Positions 7,637 through 14,950 of a DNA stretch of 26,147 nucleotides are shown here, piece by piece. A program made the translations under genes and the position numbers. The notes below the pieces were generated by a model. The model saw only the letters and a program-made list of their open reading frames with translations, was not told the DNA's origin and did not search any database. The stretch's first letter is position 1. Each line of letters starts with the position of its first letter. The DNA comes from Methylobacter sp. (lineage in GTDB: Bacteria > Pseudomonadota > Gammaproteobacteria > Methylococcales > Methylomonadaceae): contig JALNYY010000029.1 of the NCBI GenBank assembly GCA_023229605.1, forward strand, positions 8,143 to 34,289. Direction: 5' to 3'.

Positions 7637-7863
7637 GCGTCTGACATTAACCCGGCTTCGGCAAACAAGGCCAGCGTTTTCAAGGCTTCGTCCTCATCGA
7701 TTTTATTCAGCGCATAACCGACATGTACCAGAACGTAATCGCCGAGCGCGACATCATCGACCAGAGCCAGCGACACTTCGACTTTGACATTGCCGACTGC
7801 GGCTGTCGCCATGTTGTTGGGGATATCAAGGGCAACGATTTGGGCGGGGAGGGCTAGGCACAT
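7633..7863 (-). CDS. hypC: HypC, iron-carrying maturation chaperone
   Basis: A 76-residue HypC/HupF-family protein starting MCLALPAQIV. The second residue, C2, is the conserved cysteine that binds HypD and the HupL precursor. It delivers the Fe(CN)2CO unit from HypD to the large subunit. It overlaps hypD by four bases. This is the general HypC; the window holds a second family member, hupF at 13048-13344, dedicated to the uptake enzyme. The 47-base space upstream contains the end of the toxin gene and no strong ribosome-binding site. Confidence 0.96.
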   Translation of the reverse strand: MCLALPAQIVALDIPNNMATAAVGNVKVEVSLALVDDVALGDYVLVHVGYALNKIDEDEALKTLALFAEAGLMSDA

Positions 7864-7910
7864 AGATTCGGTTTTGATTAAAGTTTTTGGGATGAGGAGG
7901 TTCTGTTTAA

Positions 7911-8201
7911 TTACTTGCGTAACTCTACCGGATTACGTCTTAAATCAAGTACGGCGATAACAACAATGGCGGTTTCGGAAACATCGTAATAAATCGCAAA
8001 AGGGAATCTCTTCGCCAGCATTCGGTAAAGCCCAAATTGCTTACTGTGTATACCTCCATACAATCTAAGAGATTCAATATCGGCAATGATACTGTCAAAA
8101 AAATAATCGCCGATTCCTTCCTGATTATGATCATAAAATAGTTTCCCTTGCCTCAAATCAAATGCTACTTGTTCTAAGACAACCAGCTCTTTAGATGTCA
8201 T
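7911..8201 (-). CDS. ParE/RelE-superfamily toxin
   Basis: A 96-residue protein with the ParE-like layout: helical start (VAFDLRQGKLFYDHNQEGIGDYFFDSIIADIESL), then GLYRMLAKRFPFAIYYDVSETAIVVIAVLDLRRNP, matching the conserved RFPFxIYY and VxVxAVLxxRRxP strands of the family. Such toxins act on gyrase (ParE) or on ribosome-bound mRNA (RelE); which applies cannot be told here. It starts inside the stop codon of the antitoxin gene (ATGA), the usual coupling for such pairs. The pair sits between hypB and hypC, an unusual place that interrupts the maturation operon. Confidence 0.88.
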   Translation of the reverse strand: MTSKELVVLEQVAFDLRQGKLFYDHNQEGIGDYFFDSIIADIESLRLYGGIHSKQFGLYRMLAKRFPFAIYYDVSETAIVVIAVLDLRRNPVELRK

Positions 8202-8401
8202 CGATTGGTGTTTTTGAGTTCTTGCAAAGAAATCAAAGTTGCTTGCTTTGAATTAAGCAGCTCCAATCTGTCGCTAAGTATATCCTGATGCCACAGTGGA
8301 GATTCTATCTGCTCATGTTCATGACAAAGACTATCCCAAATTTCTTCCATCAACATGATCCGCTCAGAAACCGGCAGGGATTTTATTTCTGTAATAGTCA
8401 T
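8198..8401 (-). CDS. Addiction-module antitoxin (putative addiction module component family)
   Basis: A 67-residue protein beginning MTITEIKSLPVSERIMLMEEIWDSL, the short helical pattern of the addiction-module component family that pairs with ParE/RelE toxins. Its stop overlaps the toxin start. It lies 54 bases after the hypB stop, and a GC-rich hairpin (8423-8439) occupies that gap and may hold the pair's own control region. The pairing is inferred from family and overlap. Confidence 0.85.
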   Translation of the reverse strand: MTITEIKSLPVSERIMLMEEIWDSLCHEHEQIESPLWHQDILSDRLELLNSKQATLISLQELKNTNR

Positions 8402-8422
8402 TGGCTTGCCTTTGGGGCGTAG

Positions 8423-8439
8423 GGTGCGCTGTGCGCACC
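8423..8439. repeat. Short GC hairpin between hypB and antitoxin gene
   Basis: GGTGCGCTGTGCGCACC is a 7-bp-arm hairpin inside a longer GTAGGGTGCGC...GCGCACCG repeat-like unit. It has a T-run only on the plus-strand side, so it is not a clear terminator for the minus-strand operon. Confidence 0.6.
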
Positions 8440-8455
8440 GTTTTTCATCACGTTA

Positions 8456-9256
8456 CTAGGCATAATCAATACGCTGCAACTCCAATTCGGCCTTCAGCCA
8501 GCGCAGCCAGCTGTCCATCCCCTCGCCTGTTTTGGCCGACAGCGACAGTATCTTGATGCGCGGATTGACCTGTTTTGCATACTGGATGCATTGCTCGCTG
8601 TCGAAATCCAGGTACGGCAACAGGTCGGTCTTGTTCAAGATCATTAAGTCGGCGGCATGGAACATGTCGGGGTATTTGATCGGCTTGTCCTCGCCTTCGG
8701 TGACCGACAGAATCACCACTTTATGCGCTTCGCCCAGATCGAACGCCGACGGGCAAACCAGGTTGCCGACATTTTCGATGAACAATAGGCTATGGTCTTT
8801 CGGCTGGAGGGTTTCCAGCGCATGGCCGACCCGGTGCGCATCGAGATGGCAGCCTTTGCCGGTGTTGATTTGCAATGCAGGTACGCCGGTGGCGCGGATG
8901 CGCTCGGCGTCGCGGGCGGTTTGCTGGTCGCCTTCGATGACCGCGATGTCCAAGTCGTCTTTCAGCAAGGCGATGGTTTCGGTCAGCAGCGTGGTCTTGC
9001 CGGAACCGGGACTGGACACCAAGTTTAACGCCAACATGCCGCGCTCGCTAAAATAGCGGCGGTTTTCTGCGGCATAGCGGTTGTTCTTGGCCAGAATATC
9101 CTGTTCGATTTGCACCATCCGCGCCTGAGTTAAACCCGGCGCATGAGCATGTGCCGCATCGTGTTCATGATGGTGGTGATCGTGAGGATGTTCGTGGTCA
9201 TGATCGTGATCGTGCGAGTGGGAATGGCCCTCGCCGCAGCCGCATACGCCGCACAT
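8456..9256 (-). CDS. hypB: HypB, GTPase for nickel insertion
   Basis: HypB is the GTPase that, with HypA, inserts nickel into HupL after the iron centre is in place. I chose the ATG at 9256, giving 266 residues, because it yields the expected start MCGVCGCGEG with the high-affinity nickel CxxCxC motif (C2, C5, C7). It is followed by a histidine-rich stretch with 15 His between residues 11 and 38, suited to nickel storage. The P-loop SSPGSGKTTLL is at 81-91, and ENVGNLVCPSAFDLGE is the switch/metal-site region. The start overlaps the hypA stop (TAATG) and has a strong GGAGGT site. The upstream in-frame extension inside hypA is rejected. Confidence 0.97.
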   Translation of the reverse strand: MCGVCGCGEGHSHSHDHDHDHEHPHDHHHHEHDAAHAHAPGLTQARMVQIEQDILAKNNRYAAENRRYFSERGMLALNLVSSPGSGKTTLLTETIALLKDDLDIAVIEGDQQTARDAERIRATGVPALQINTGKGCHLDAHRVGHALETLQPKDHSLLFIENVGNLVCPSAFDLGEAHKVVILSVTEGEDKPIKYPDMFHAADLMILNKTDLLPYLDFDSEQCIQYAKQVNPRIKILSLSAKTGEGMDSWLRWLKAELELQRIDYA

Positions 9257-9597
9257 TATTCTACCTCCAGTTCTTTGATTCGCATTTGATCTCCGCTGTT
9301 GACCTGTAATTGATGGCTGCCGCAGTGCGGGCATAGATCGTATAACTGCTGCACAACCACGTTGCGGCTACACGGCATGCACCAGGCTTGGCCCGGTACT
9401 TCGATGATTTCAAGCCGGGCATGTTCGGCTATTGAGCCTTGTACGACTACATCGAAACTGAAACGCAATGCGTCAGTCTCGACACCGGCCAATGCGCCGA
9501 TTTCCAGCCAAACCGTTTTGACTTTGCTGTATTGCTGGGCTTCCGCCTGCTGTTCCAATACCTGCAAAATGCTTTCGCAGAGGGACATTTCATGCAT
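9256..9597 (-). CDS. hypA: HypA, nickel metallochaperone
   Basis: HypA binds nickel through its N-terminal Met-His and a zinc site, and works with HypB. The ATG at 9597 gives the family start MHEMSLCESIL and a 113-residue protein; the 12-residue in-frame extension upstream would hide the nickel-binding N-terminus and is rejected. Zinc ligands are C73/C76 (CMPC) and C89/C92 (CPHC). An AGGGAT ribosome-binding site precedes the start. It follows hupK after 78 bases, the largest space between hupK and hypB. Confidence 0.96.
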   Translation of the reverse strand: MHEMSLCESILQVLEQQAEAQQYSKVKTVWLEIGALAGVETDALRFSFDVVVQGSIAEHARLEIIEVPGQAWCMPCSRNVVVQQLYDLCPHCGSHQLQVNSGDQMRIKELEVE

Positions 9598-9675
9598 GGC
9601 TATCCCTGCCATGCACCCTTCGGGTAAAGCCAAATTTGTTCCAGACAGATTTGTCGTGCATAAGTTTTTATCCCT

Positions 9676-10866
9676 TTACGGCTGTGGGCTTAAGTGTAAC
9701 GCGTATTGGACGCAAGGGTCTACCGCGTTGATGTAAAGATCAGCCTGCCGTTGCAGATCGCTTGGGCTTTCGGCCTGCAATTGCTTCAAGCCATGGGCTA
9801 CGACGCCGTCGGTATGGAAATTCCATTCGGTGGGCGCGACGATGCGGTAGTCAAGCCCCCGTCCTTGCCGTAATTCCAGGCGATGAATCAGCAGACCTCG
9901 CGCCGCCTGAACTTGGCCCAGACCGATCCCGTCGGCTGCGGCGTTTTGTACCGGTAAACTGGCAGCATCTGTTATCTGCGTGGAAAGCCGCCTCAATCGT
10001 GATGGCATGCCGGCCACTTCCATCAAGCGGGCCAACATTCGGACCATCAAGCCGTTTCCGTAATGTCTGCGTAATCCTGAGATCAAAGGTTGCGACAGCT
10101 GCCGGTTCAACAATGTAGATTCAAAACAGCGGCCTTGCCAGTGCGGTTCCCGGCTGAAAACCGTCAAGTCCTCCTGTTCCATCTGCCGGTTCAACGTATC
10201 TGTATCAAGTTCGGGCAGGCAGGCCGTATCGTTTTGCCCGGCTGCCGCCCAGTCGCGGCTATATAAATAGTTCAGCAACTTGGCCGGTAAGGTGTCATTT
10301 TGCTTTAGCCAGCTATGCAATTGCGATTCACTGGATAAATCCTGAAAAGCGGTGAGCCGGCCGTGAAAAATTGCCGTATCGATCAGCGTTTCCAAATCGC
10401 AGATCAGCCGAGTTAACTGATCCGCCTCGATGTCAAGGCGGCTGTCGAGCTTGAATGCCTCGCCATGCCGGAATAAATGCCGCTTGAACAGCGCATCGAA
10501 CTTAAGCAGCGCTGCCAGGGCTTTTTTATCCGGGGCAAGTCCGACAAAGCCGGGCCAGTCCAGCAAAATGCGCCACGCGTGTTCGCGCAAGGTTTCAACT
10601 TGCACCAACATGTCGCGGGCCGAATCAATACCCGGCTCGGTTGCCAAACCCAGCGCAGATCGACAGGCCGCCAAAGCGGCACAGGCTTGGGCATTGCCGC
10701 ATAGCGTAAACAGCAGAGGGACCGTATCGAGCACTTGCTCCGGGGTTTTGCCGAGTAACACTTGCGCAACCGCATCGGGCCGGGTGGATGCGATTTGCAC
10801 ATCGGTTGCTTTGCCGAAGCGGTGCTGCAAGTCGATACGGAGCGAGCCTGCCGGTATCACTATCAC
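9676..10866 (-). CDS. hupK: HupK, degenerate large-subunit paralogue used in maturation
   Basis: HupK proteins resemble the hydrogenase large subunit and are thought to act as scaffold or transient metal-cofactor carrier in assembly of uptake enzymes under air. This 396-residue protein ends with DPCVQYALH (383-391), the large-subunit DPCxxCxxH motif with the second cysteine replaced by Y388. An LCGNAQAC segment near residues 53-60 recalls the first cysteine motif. The start is GTG at 10866, directly abutting the hupJ TGA (TGAGTG), so translation is coupled. The identification rests on gene order plus these motif remnants. Confidence 0.9.
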   Translation of the reverse strand: MIVIPAGSLRIDLQHRFGKATDVQIASTRPDAVAQVLLGKTPEQVLDTVPLLFTLCGNAQACAALAACRSALGLATEPGIDSARDMLVQVETLREHAWRILLDWPGFVGLAPDKKALAALLKFDALFKRHLFRHGEAFKLDSRLDIEADQLTRLICDLETLIDTAIFHGRLTAFQDLSSESQLHSWLKQNDTLPAKLLNYLYSRDWAAAGQNDTACLPELDTDTLNRQMEQEDLTVFSREPHWQGRCFESTLLNRQLSQPLISGLRRHYGNGLMVRMLARLMEVAGMPSRLRRLSTQITDAASLPVQNAAADGIGLGQVQAARGLLIHRLELRQGRGLDYRIVAPTEWNFHTDGVVAHGLKQLQAESPSDLQRQADLYINAVDPCVQYALHLSPQP

Positions 10867-11328
10867 TCAACGGTTTCCGATAGCGCCGCGCAGCAAATCC
10901 CGGCGGCTGACTGTTCGCGGCGCAGCACCGGCCAACAAGCCTTGCAATGCGGCTTGAGCAGCGGCAAGTGCGACGGCTTGGTTCTCGAACTGGAACATCG
11001 GCGAAAACAGCGAACAAAGCGCATAAGTATCCAATTGCGGCTCGTTGCCCAGCGTGAATTCGAATATGCCATAGGGGAAATGCTTTTCGATAGTTGTGCC
11101 GGGTTGTTGCTTGCGCCAAGTGCAGTCTGGTCCCGGCAACAGCAGCAGGTTCATGAACCAGGGAGTAATCAATACACCGAGCCAGTCGTCGTTAAAACGG
11201 CTGAAGCCGACGGCCTGTACCGAAAGCTCGGCATTGACCACAGGCAAACCGCGCATGCGCTCATCTAATATTTCATTGAATATCGTCTCCAGCGTATGCC
11301 GGATTTGTTCGTTATTTAGCCACATCAT
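10867..11328 (-). CDS. hupJ: HupJ/HybE-family hydrogenase assembly chaperone
   Basis: A 153-residue HybE/HupJ protein: GLPVVNAELSVQAVGF, WLGVLITPWFMNLLLLPG, FPYGIFEFT and ALCSLFSPMFQFENQ are typical of the family, which binds immature subunits before Tat export. It ends VSRRDLLRGAIGNR, a twin-arginine-like motif at the C-terminus. Two adjacent ATGs (11328 and 11325) could start it; neither has a visible ribosome-binding site, because the palindrome at 11340-11420 lies immediately upstream. It directly abuts hupK. Confidence 0.92.
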   Translation of the reverse strand: MMWLNNEQIRHTLETIFNEILDERMRGLPVVNAELSVQAVGFSRFNDDWLGVLITPWFMNLLLLPGPDCTWRKQQPGTTIEKHFPYGIFEFTLGNEPQLDTYALCSLFSPMFQFENQAVALAAAQAALQGLLAGAAPRTVSRRDLLRGAIGNR

Positions 11329-11339
11329 AATTTAGCGTA

Positions 11340-11420
11340 GGGCGTGCCGCGCGCCGAAAAGGAAGCCAATAGTAAACTTCGGATAATAATCAAGCTTCGT
11401 AGAAGGCGCGCGGCACGCCC
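11340..11420. repeat. GGGCGTGCCG-type palindrome between hupI and hupJ
   Basis: Arms GGGCGTGCCGCGCGCC (11340-11355) and its perfect complement (11405-11420) flank a 49-base A/T-richer interior. The element ends 11 bases before the hupJ start. A relative lies at 12564-12625. Confidence 0.9.
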
Positions 11421-11431
11421 TCGATACGTTT

Positions 11432-11460
11432 CGCATTCCCACGCGTTGCGTGGGAATGCG
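11432..11460. repeat. Hairpin CGCATTCCCACGC / GCGTGGGAATGCG
   Basis: Perfect 13-bp arms with a 3-base loop just downstream of the hupI stop. It could slow transcript decay or terminate weakly, but no T-run follows on the minus strand. Confidence 0.75.
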
Positions 11461-11483
11461 GTAAATACCCGGTCACAACATGG

Positions 11484-11705
11484 TCAGTCATCCAACACCA
11501 AAAAATCCTGTTTTTTGCCGTCGCACTCAGGACAGCTCCAATGATCGGGCAATGCGGAAAAAGCCGTTCCGGGCGGCATTTGCCAGACTTCATCGCCGAC
11601 AGCCGGATCGTACACATGCCAGCAGATTTTGCACTCCAGCCGGGTTTCCGGCGGCAGCTTCGAGGCGTCGCCGCCGAATGCCCCGGCAAAAAATGAATCG
11701 ATCAT
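11484..11705 (-). CDS. hupI: HupI rubredoxin
   Basis: A 73-residue rubredoxin with two iron-binding knuckles, CKIC (C25, C28) and CPEC (C58, C61), plus the conserved VYDPAVGD and WSCP context. In hup operons this rubredoxin supports hydrogenase assembly or protection when oxygen is present. The start overlaps the hupH stop (ATGA). A hairpin (11432-11460) and a palindrome (11340-11420) fill the 155-base space before hupJ. Confidence 0.96.
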   Translation of the reverse strand: MIDSFFAGAFGGDASKLPPETRLECKICWHVYDPAVGDEVWQMPPGTAFSALPDHWSCPECDGKKQDFLVLDD

Positions 11706-12550
11706 AAATACACCTTAAGTATTTCCTGCAAGCGCCCGTCACTGTCGGCAATATCTTCCGGAGAGGCGCAGGCCACGCTGGGCACGCCGCTGACTTCCAG
11801 GGTGTTGAGGATCAAGGTGTCTTCCGAATTGAAATACTGCACCCACCAGACGTATTTTGTGCCGGTGGCGGTGATCCGGCAGTTGCCGTAACCGCGGGAC
11901 AATATCGTTGCCGAACCGCCGCCCAGACGTTGCTCCAAAAACGTCAGATCCTGCTCGGTCTGCGGCAGCAGGCTCAAATTGATGGTATGCGCTTCGCCGC
12001 CCGGCCGGTATTCGGCGATTTTGGCGTTGAGTTCGGTCAGCAACGGCGGCGAGTTCATCACGCCTTTCGGCACCACAGTCCAATAGGTGTCGATTTGCTC
12101 CGCCGCGCCGTTAAAGGCCGATTGCGATAGCTGTTGCGGGATGATGCCGACTTCCAGCGCGTCATTAACAATCTGGCGACGGTCATTAAGTGCTTGCAAA
12201 CGCCAAACCCCGGCCAGCACCGATTCCTGGATGCGCATCTCTTGTTTGCCGGAGCAGATCACGCTGACTTCGCCTTCGCCCAGCAGTTCGTCGATAAAGC
12301 GCCGGTTGCCTGCGTCCAGTTGCGTCAATTCGATGGGGGCGGACACTGAGGGGAAAGCCGTTAGATTTTGCTGCAATTGCTGCAATACGCTTTTGGCCTG
12401 AGCCAAATCCTCTGCGTTTAAGTCCGTTGAAATCTGCGGCATGGAATAGGTCATCATTTCCTGCGGCATTTGCAGGTATTCCAGCTCGACGCCGTCTTGT
12501 TCCGCCGGTTGGCTGCCTTGTCCGAAAATCGGGAGTGAAATAGAGGTCAT
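11702..12550 (-). CDS. hupH: HupH/HyaF-family hydrogenase accessory protein
   Basis: A 282-residue HupH protein. The N-terminal half has the family's LLGEGEVSV and QESVLAGVWRL segments. The C-terminal domain has LGGGSATILSRGYGNCRITAT, VWWVQYFNSEDTLILNTLEV and VPSVACASPEDIADSDGRL. It is required for small-subunit cluster assembly in homologous systems. It overlaps hupI by four bases. A GGGCGTGCCG-type palindrome (12564-12625) stands 13 bases upstream of the ATG and takes the place of a good ribosome-binding site. Confidence 0.94.
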   Translation of the reverse strand: MTSISLPIFGQGSQPAEQDGVELEYLQMPQEMMTYSMPQISTDLNAEDLAQAKSVLQQLQQNLTAFPSVSAPIELTQLDAGNRRFIDELLGEGEVSVICSGKQEMRIQESVLAGVWRLQALNDRRQIVNDALEVGIIPQQLSQSAFNGAAEQIDTYWTVVPKGVMNSPPLLTELNAKIAEYRPGGEAHTINLSLLPQTEQDLTFLEQRLGGGSATILSRGYGNCRITATGTKYVWWVQYFNSEDTLILNTLEVSGVPSVACASPEDIADSDGRLQEILKVYL

Positions 12551-12563
12551 AATGTTCTTTTAG

Positions 12564-12625
12564 TAGGGCGTGCCGTGCGCGCCTTTTGCAAGGTGATGTA
12601 TTTCAGGCGCGCACGGCGCGCCCTA
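12564..12625. repeat. GGGCGTGCCG-type palindrome between hupG and hupH
   Basis: Arms of 20 bp (12564-12583 and 12606-12625) pair with a single mismatch. The family is the same as 11340-11420 but the loop is shorter and different. Confidence 0.9.
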
Positions 12626-12631
12626 CATTAT

Positions 12632-13051
12632 TCAATGAGCGACGCCGCATACTTTATCCAAATCGAAGCCGGGCGGCTCGGTAGGTTCGGAGGCCAAGAT
12701 CCCTGCGGTTTCCTGCTTATATTCCTGCCAGCTGCGGATGCCGGTGATCACGCCCAAATACTCGCCGTTACGCAAGAACACCAGCGACGGCCAGCCGGTA
12801 AAGCGGAACCGCGCCTGCAATTCGCGCTCGATGGATTTTTCGATAACCGCCGCTTGCAGCCGGCCGTTAAACGTTTTGACCAGTTCAGGCAAGATCACCG
12901 CGACATCGTTGCTTTCGGGAAACTGGACGGGATCGTTACAGAAAAACAGCACGACGCTTTCATTGCCGTAAACGAAAGAGTCGTAACTGTCCGCATTCAA
13001 CAATGGATAGCCGTGCCGGGTTTGCAATTGGGTAATCAGCGGTGGTGTCAT
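12632..13051 (-). CDS. hupG: HupG/HyaE-family thioredoxin-like chaperone
   Basis: A 139-residue thioredoxin-fold protein of the HyaE/HupG family. VVLFFCNDP stands where thioredoxin has its CxxC, but only one cysteine (C38) is present, so it is a redox-inactive chaperone; GWPSLVFLRNGEYLGVITGI matches the later thioredoxin strands. It binds the small-subunit precursor before Tat export. I chose the ATG at 13051 because it overlaps the hupF stop (ATGA); the longer in-frame start lies inside hupF. Confidence 0.94.
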   Translation of the reverse strand: MTPPLITQLQTRHGYPLLNADSYDSFVYGNESVVLFFCNDPVQFPESNDVAVILPELVKTFNGRLQAAVIEKSIERELQARFRFTGWPSLVFLRNGEYLGVITGIRSWQEYKQETAGILASEPTEPPGFDLDKVCGVAH

Positions 13052-13344
13052 AGTTTTAAAAAATCCGGTAATTGCGGTTCCCTGCCGACAAGATCGGGAA
13101 ACAAATGGTCTATGTGGTTGTCGCCGTGCATCGCCAGCCGCATGGCTTCCAATGCATCTGAAATTTGCTTGGCTTTGGTTTCGCTGAGCACCTCCCTGGC
13201 GGTATCGAGAAACACCAGCAGCCAAGCGCCGACCGGTTGCGGGCCGACCAGCATCGTGTCGATCACGCTTTCCCGGCCGCGATAAATACAGGTCGCCGAT
13301 TCGTCATGCTGCGCCACAATTTGCATAGGGATGCCGATGCACAT
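13048..13344 (-). CDS. hupF: HupF, HypC paralogue dedicated to the uptake hydrogenase
   Basis: A 98-residue HypC-family protein beginning MCIGIPMQIV with the conserved C2. It is longer than HypC by a C-terminal tail ending FLKL, typical of HupF. HupF is thought to stabilise HupL during maturation at high oxygen. Its start overlaps the hupD stop (TGATG) and its stop overlaps the hupG start, so three genes are coupled. Confidence 0.95.
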   Translation of the reverse strand: MCIGIPMQIVAQHDESATCIYRGRESVIDTMLVGPQPVGAWLLVFLDTAREVLSETKAKQISDALEAMRLAMHGDNHIDHLFPDLVGREPQLPDFLKL

Positions 13345-14015
13345 CAGTATTTGCCCCGGTAATCGACATCGACCTGCAAGGAGGGCTGGCCTGCCGGTTG
13401 CGGCGGACGCACCGCCAAGCCTTCGGTCTGCAACACTCGCTCGTCGCCGATGCGGCAGGCCTGTTCGGCGCTGGGCCGCTCCTGTTCGTAGCGTTGTATA
13501 TCCAGCACCGGGTCGGATAAATCGTCCTCGCCGCCGGTTGTTTCCGCGCTAATGCCGAATGCTTGCAGGTAGGTTAGCGCCGTGTCTATAGCAGGTTGGA
13601 TTTGCGCCTTGACTTGCGGGCGCAAGCTGCCGCCGTAGTCGTCCAATTCCTCAGGCTGTACGCCGACCAGCAACAGATGCTGCGGATAGCTGCCCAGCAT
13701 CTGCGCCATTGCCAGCACTTCCTGGAATCCGGTTTGATGCAGGCTCATTTTTTTTGCGCCGAGAAAATTCGGTACGTCCTCGTTTTCGATGCGTTTTAAG
13801 GTGCCGGGCGGCAGCCCGTAATCGATTGCATCGAATACGATCAACACGTCAGCCGCCTGGACATGCTCGACCAGATAAACGCCTTGGGTGCCGCCGTCCA
13901 CGACCTTGACGCTGTCGGGGAAACGGTAGCATTTTTGCAGGCGTTCGATTACCCGGACCCCGAAGCCTTCATCGGCCCAAAGTACGTTGCCTATGCCTAG
14001 CAGTAAAATATTCAT
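13344..14015 (-). CDS. hupD: HupD maturation endopeptidase
   Basis: The protease that removes the C-terminal peptide of HupL after nickel insertion. GIGNVLWADEGFGVRVIE carries E16, FDAIDYG carries D62, and SLHQTGF carries H93, the three nickel-sensing ligands at the same positions as in HybD. The 223 residues slightly exceed the usual ~195-205, owing to a charged C-terminal tail from about residue 170. The substrate in this window is the 15-residue tail of HupL after H583. It overlaps hupF. The 169 bases before it hold two palindromic repeats. Confidence 0.96.
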   Translation of the reverse strand: MNILLLGIGNVLWADEGFGVRVIERLQKCYRFPDSVKVVDGGTQGVYLVEHVQAADVLIVFDAIDYGLPPGTLKRIENEDVPNFLGAKKMSLHQTGFQEVLAMAQMLGSYPQHLLLVGVQPEELDDYGGSLRPQVKAQIQPAIDTALTYLQAFGISAETTGGEDDLSDPVLDIQRYEQERPSAEQACRIGDERVLQTEGLAVRPPQPAGQPSLQVDVDYRGKY

Positions 14016-14045
14016 GGTTAATCCAGAAAATTACAGTTGGATCGT

Positions 14046-14092
14046 GTGAAAGCCGTTCGTGCTGAGCTTGTCGAAGCATGAACGGCTTTCAC
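14046..14092. repeat. Palindromic repeat with GTGAAAG/CTTTCAC arms
   Basis: GTGAAAGCCGTTC...GAACGGCTTTCAC encloses a GCTGAGCTTGTCGAAGC core. It lies between hupC and hupD. Confidence 0.9.
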
Positions 14093-14105
14093 CCACCCAT
14101 TTGGT

Positions 14106-14168
14106 GAGCATTCCAACATTCCGCTCACCCTTCGACAGGCTCAGGGCGAACGGAATGTTCGAATGCTC
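14106..14168. repeat. Palindromic repeat with AACATTCCG/CGGAATGTT arms
   Basis: An inner pair (14115-14123 and 14151-14159) and a further outer pair GAGCATT/AATGCTC (14106-14112 and 14162-14168) surround a core with CCTTCGACAGGCTCAGGGCG in the opposite orientation to the copy at 14046. Confidence 0.88.
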
Positions 14169-14184
14169 TACTGCGATTTTTAGG

Positions 14185-14940
14185 TTAGTGAACATCGTCT
14201 ACCGGTTTATCGTCCTTGAAGGTGCGCCAGCCGGTCACCATCGTCGATAAAATGCTTTGCCGGGATAATTTGTCCTCGCGCACGGCGACATAGACATGAA
14301 TCAGAACAAAACAAATGATCAGCCACATAATCAGGTGATGCCAGCTATGCAGGCTTTGGCTGTCGCCGAAAATCGGCAACACCCAACTGCTGAACAGGGC
14401 GTGTTGCCAACTGCCTTGTCCCGTGCCTTCGCCGTACAGCGCAAAGCCGGTCACGATCATGAACAATACCCCCCAAACGAATGCGAAATGCATGGACAGC
14501 ACTGCCAAAGGATTATGACCGGTGTACTTCCTGGGCTCCTTGACCAAAAAGGCATACCACAGTACTTCATGGCCGACGCCTTGCCAGAAATCCCGCGACA
14601 ATAACGGCGGCAGAAAGATTTGCCGGGCATGCTCGTTACCTGCATAGGCCCAGTACGCCCGGAAAATAAGGCCTACCGTCAATAGGTATCCGGCGGCGAA
14701 ATGCGCAAACCGGATATAGCCCATCACGAAATGATCGGACGCTTCGCCGCCCACCGATGCCAACGGCGAGGCGATTAAATAGCCGGTTACGCACAACGCG
14801 ACAATGACCAGGGCATTCAGGTTGTGCCATAGCCGTACCGGTTTTTCGTAGACGTAAACGGCTTGCGTTTGCGCTCCCTCTGTAGAGGGCTTTGCATTGC
14901 TTAACTCAATAGCATTGGAAATTAAAGTTGGCTCTGTCAT
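14185..14940 (-). CDS. hupC: HupC/HyaC b-type cytochrome subunit
   Basis: The diheme membrane cytochrome b that anchors HupSL and passes electrons to quinone. The 251 residues contain four hydrophobic helices (about 39-60, 77-97, 146-170, 198-222) and candidate heme ligands H39 (RLWHNL), H80 (RFAHFAAG), H198/H201/H202 (HSWHH) and H215 (LIHVYV). A strong AAGGAG site overlaps the hupE stop 10 bases upstream. The N-terminal region before YEKPVRLWH is longer than usual, and residues 17-22 (KPSTEG) are encoded by a CCCTCT/AGAGGG repeat fragment also seen inside hypF in the same frame. Confidence 0.95.
   Translation of the reverse strand: MTEPTLISNAIELSNAKPSTEGAQTQAVYVYEKPVRLWHNLNALVIVALCVTGYLIASPLASVGGEASDHFVMGYIRFAHFAAGYLLTVGLIFRAYWAYAGNEHARQIFLPPLLSRDFWQGVGHEVLWYAFLVKEPRKYTGHNPLAVLSMHFAFVWGVLFMIVTGFALYGEGTGQGSWQHALFSSWVLPIFGDSQSLHSWHHLIMWLIICFVLIHVYVAVREDKLSRQSILSTMVTGWRTFKDDKPVDDVH
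14872..14892. repeat. CCCTCT/AGAGGG repeat fragment inside hupC
   Basis: On the minus strand it reads AAGCCCTCTACAGAGGGAG, 18 of 19 bases identical to AAGCCCTCTCCAGAGGGAG inside the hypF insert (about 714-732), and in the same reading frame (Lys-Pro-Ser-x-Glu-Gly). Confidence 0.7.
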
Positions 14941-14950
14941 GACCGGCTCC

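Noticed and set aside
8423..8439. Terminator after hypB
   Set aside because: The T-run is on the wrong side for minus-strand transcription and the hairpin belongs to a repeat unit.
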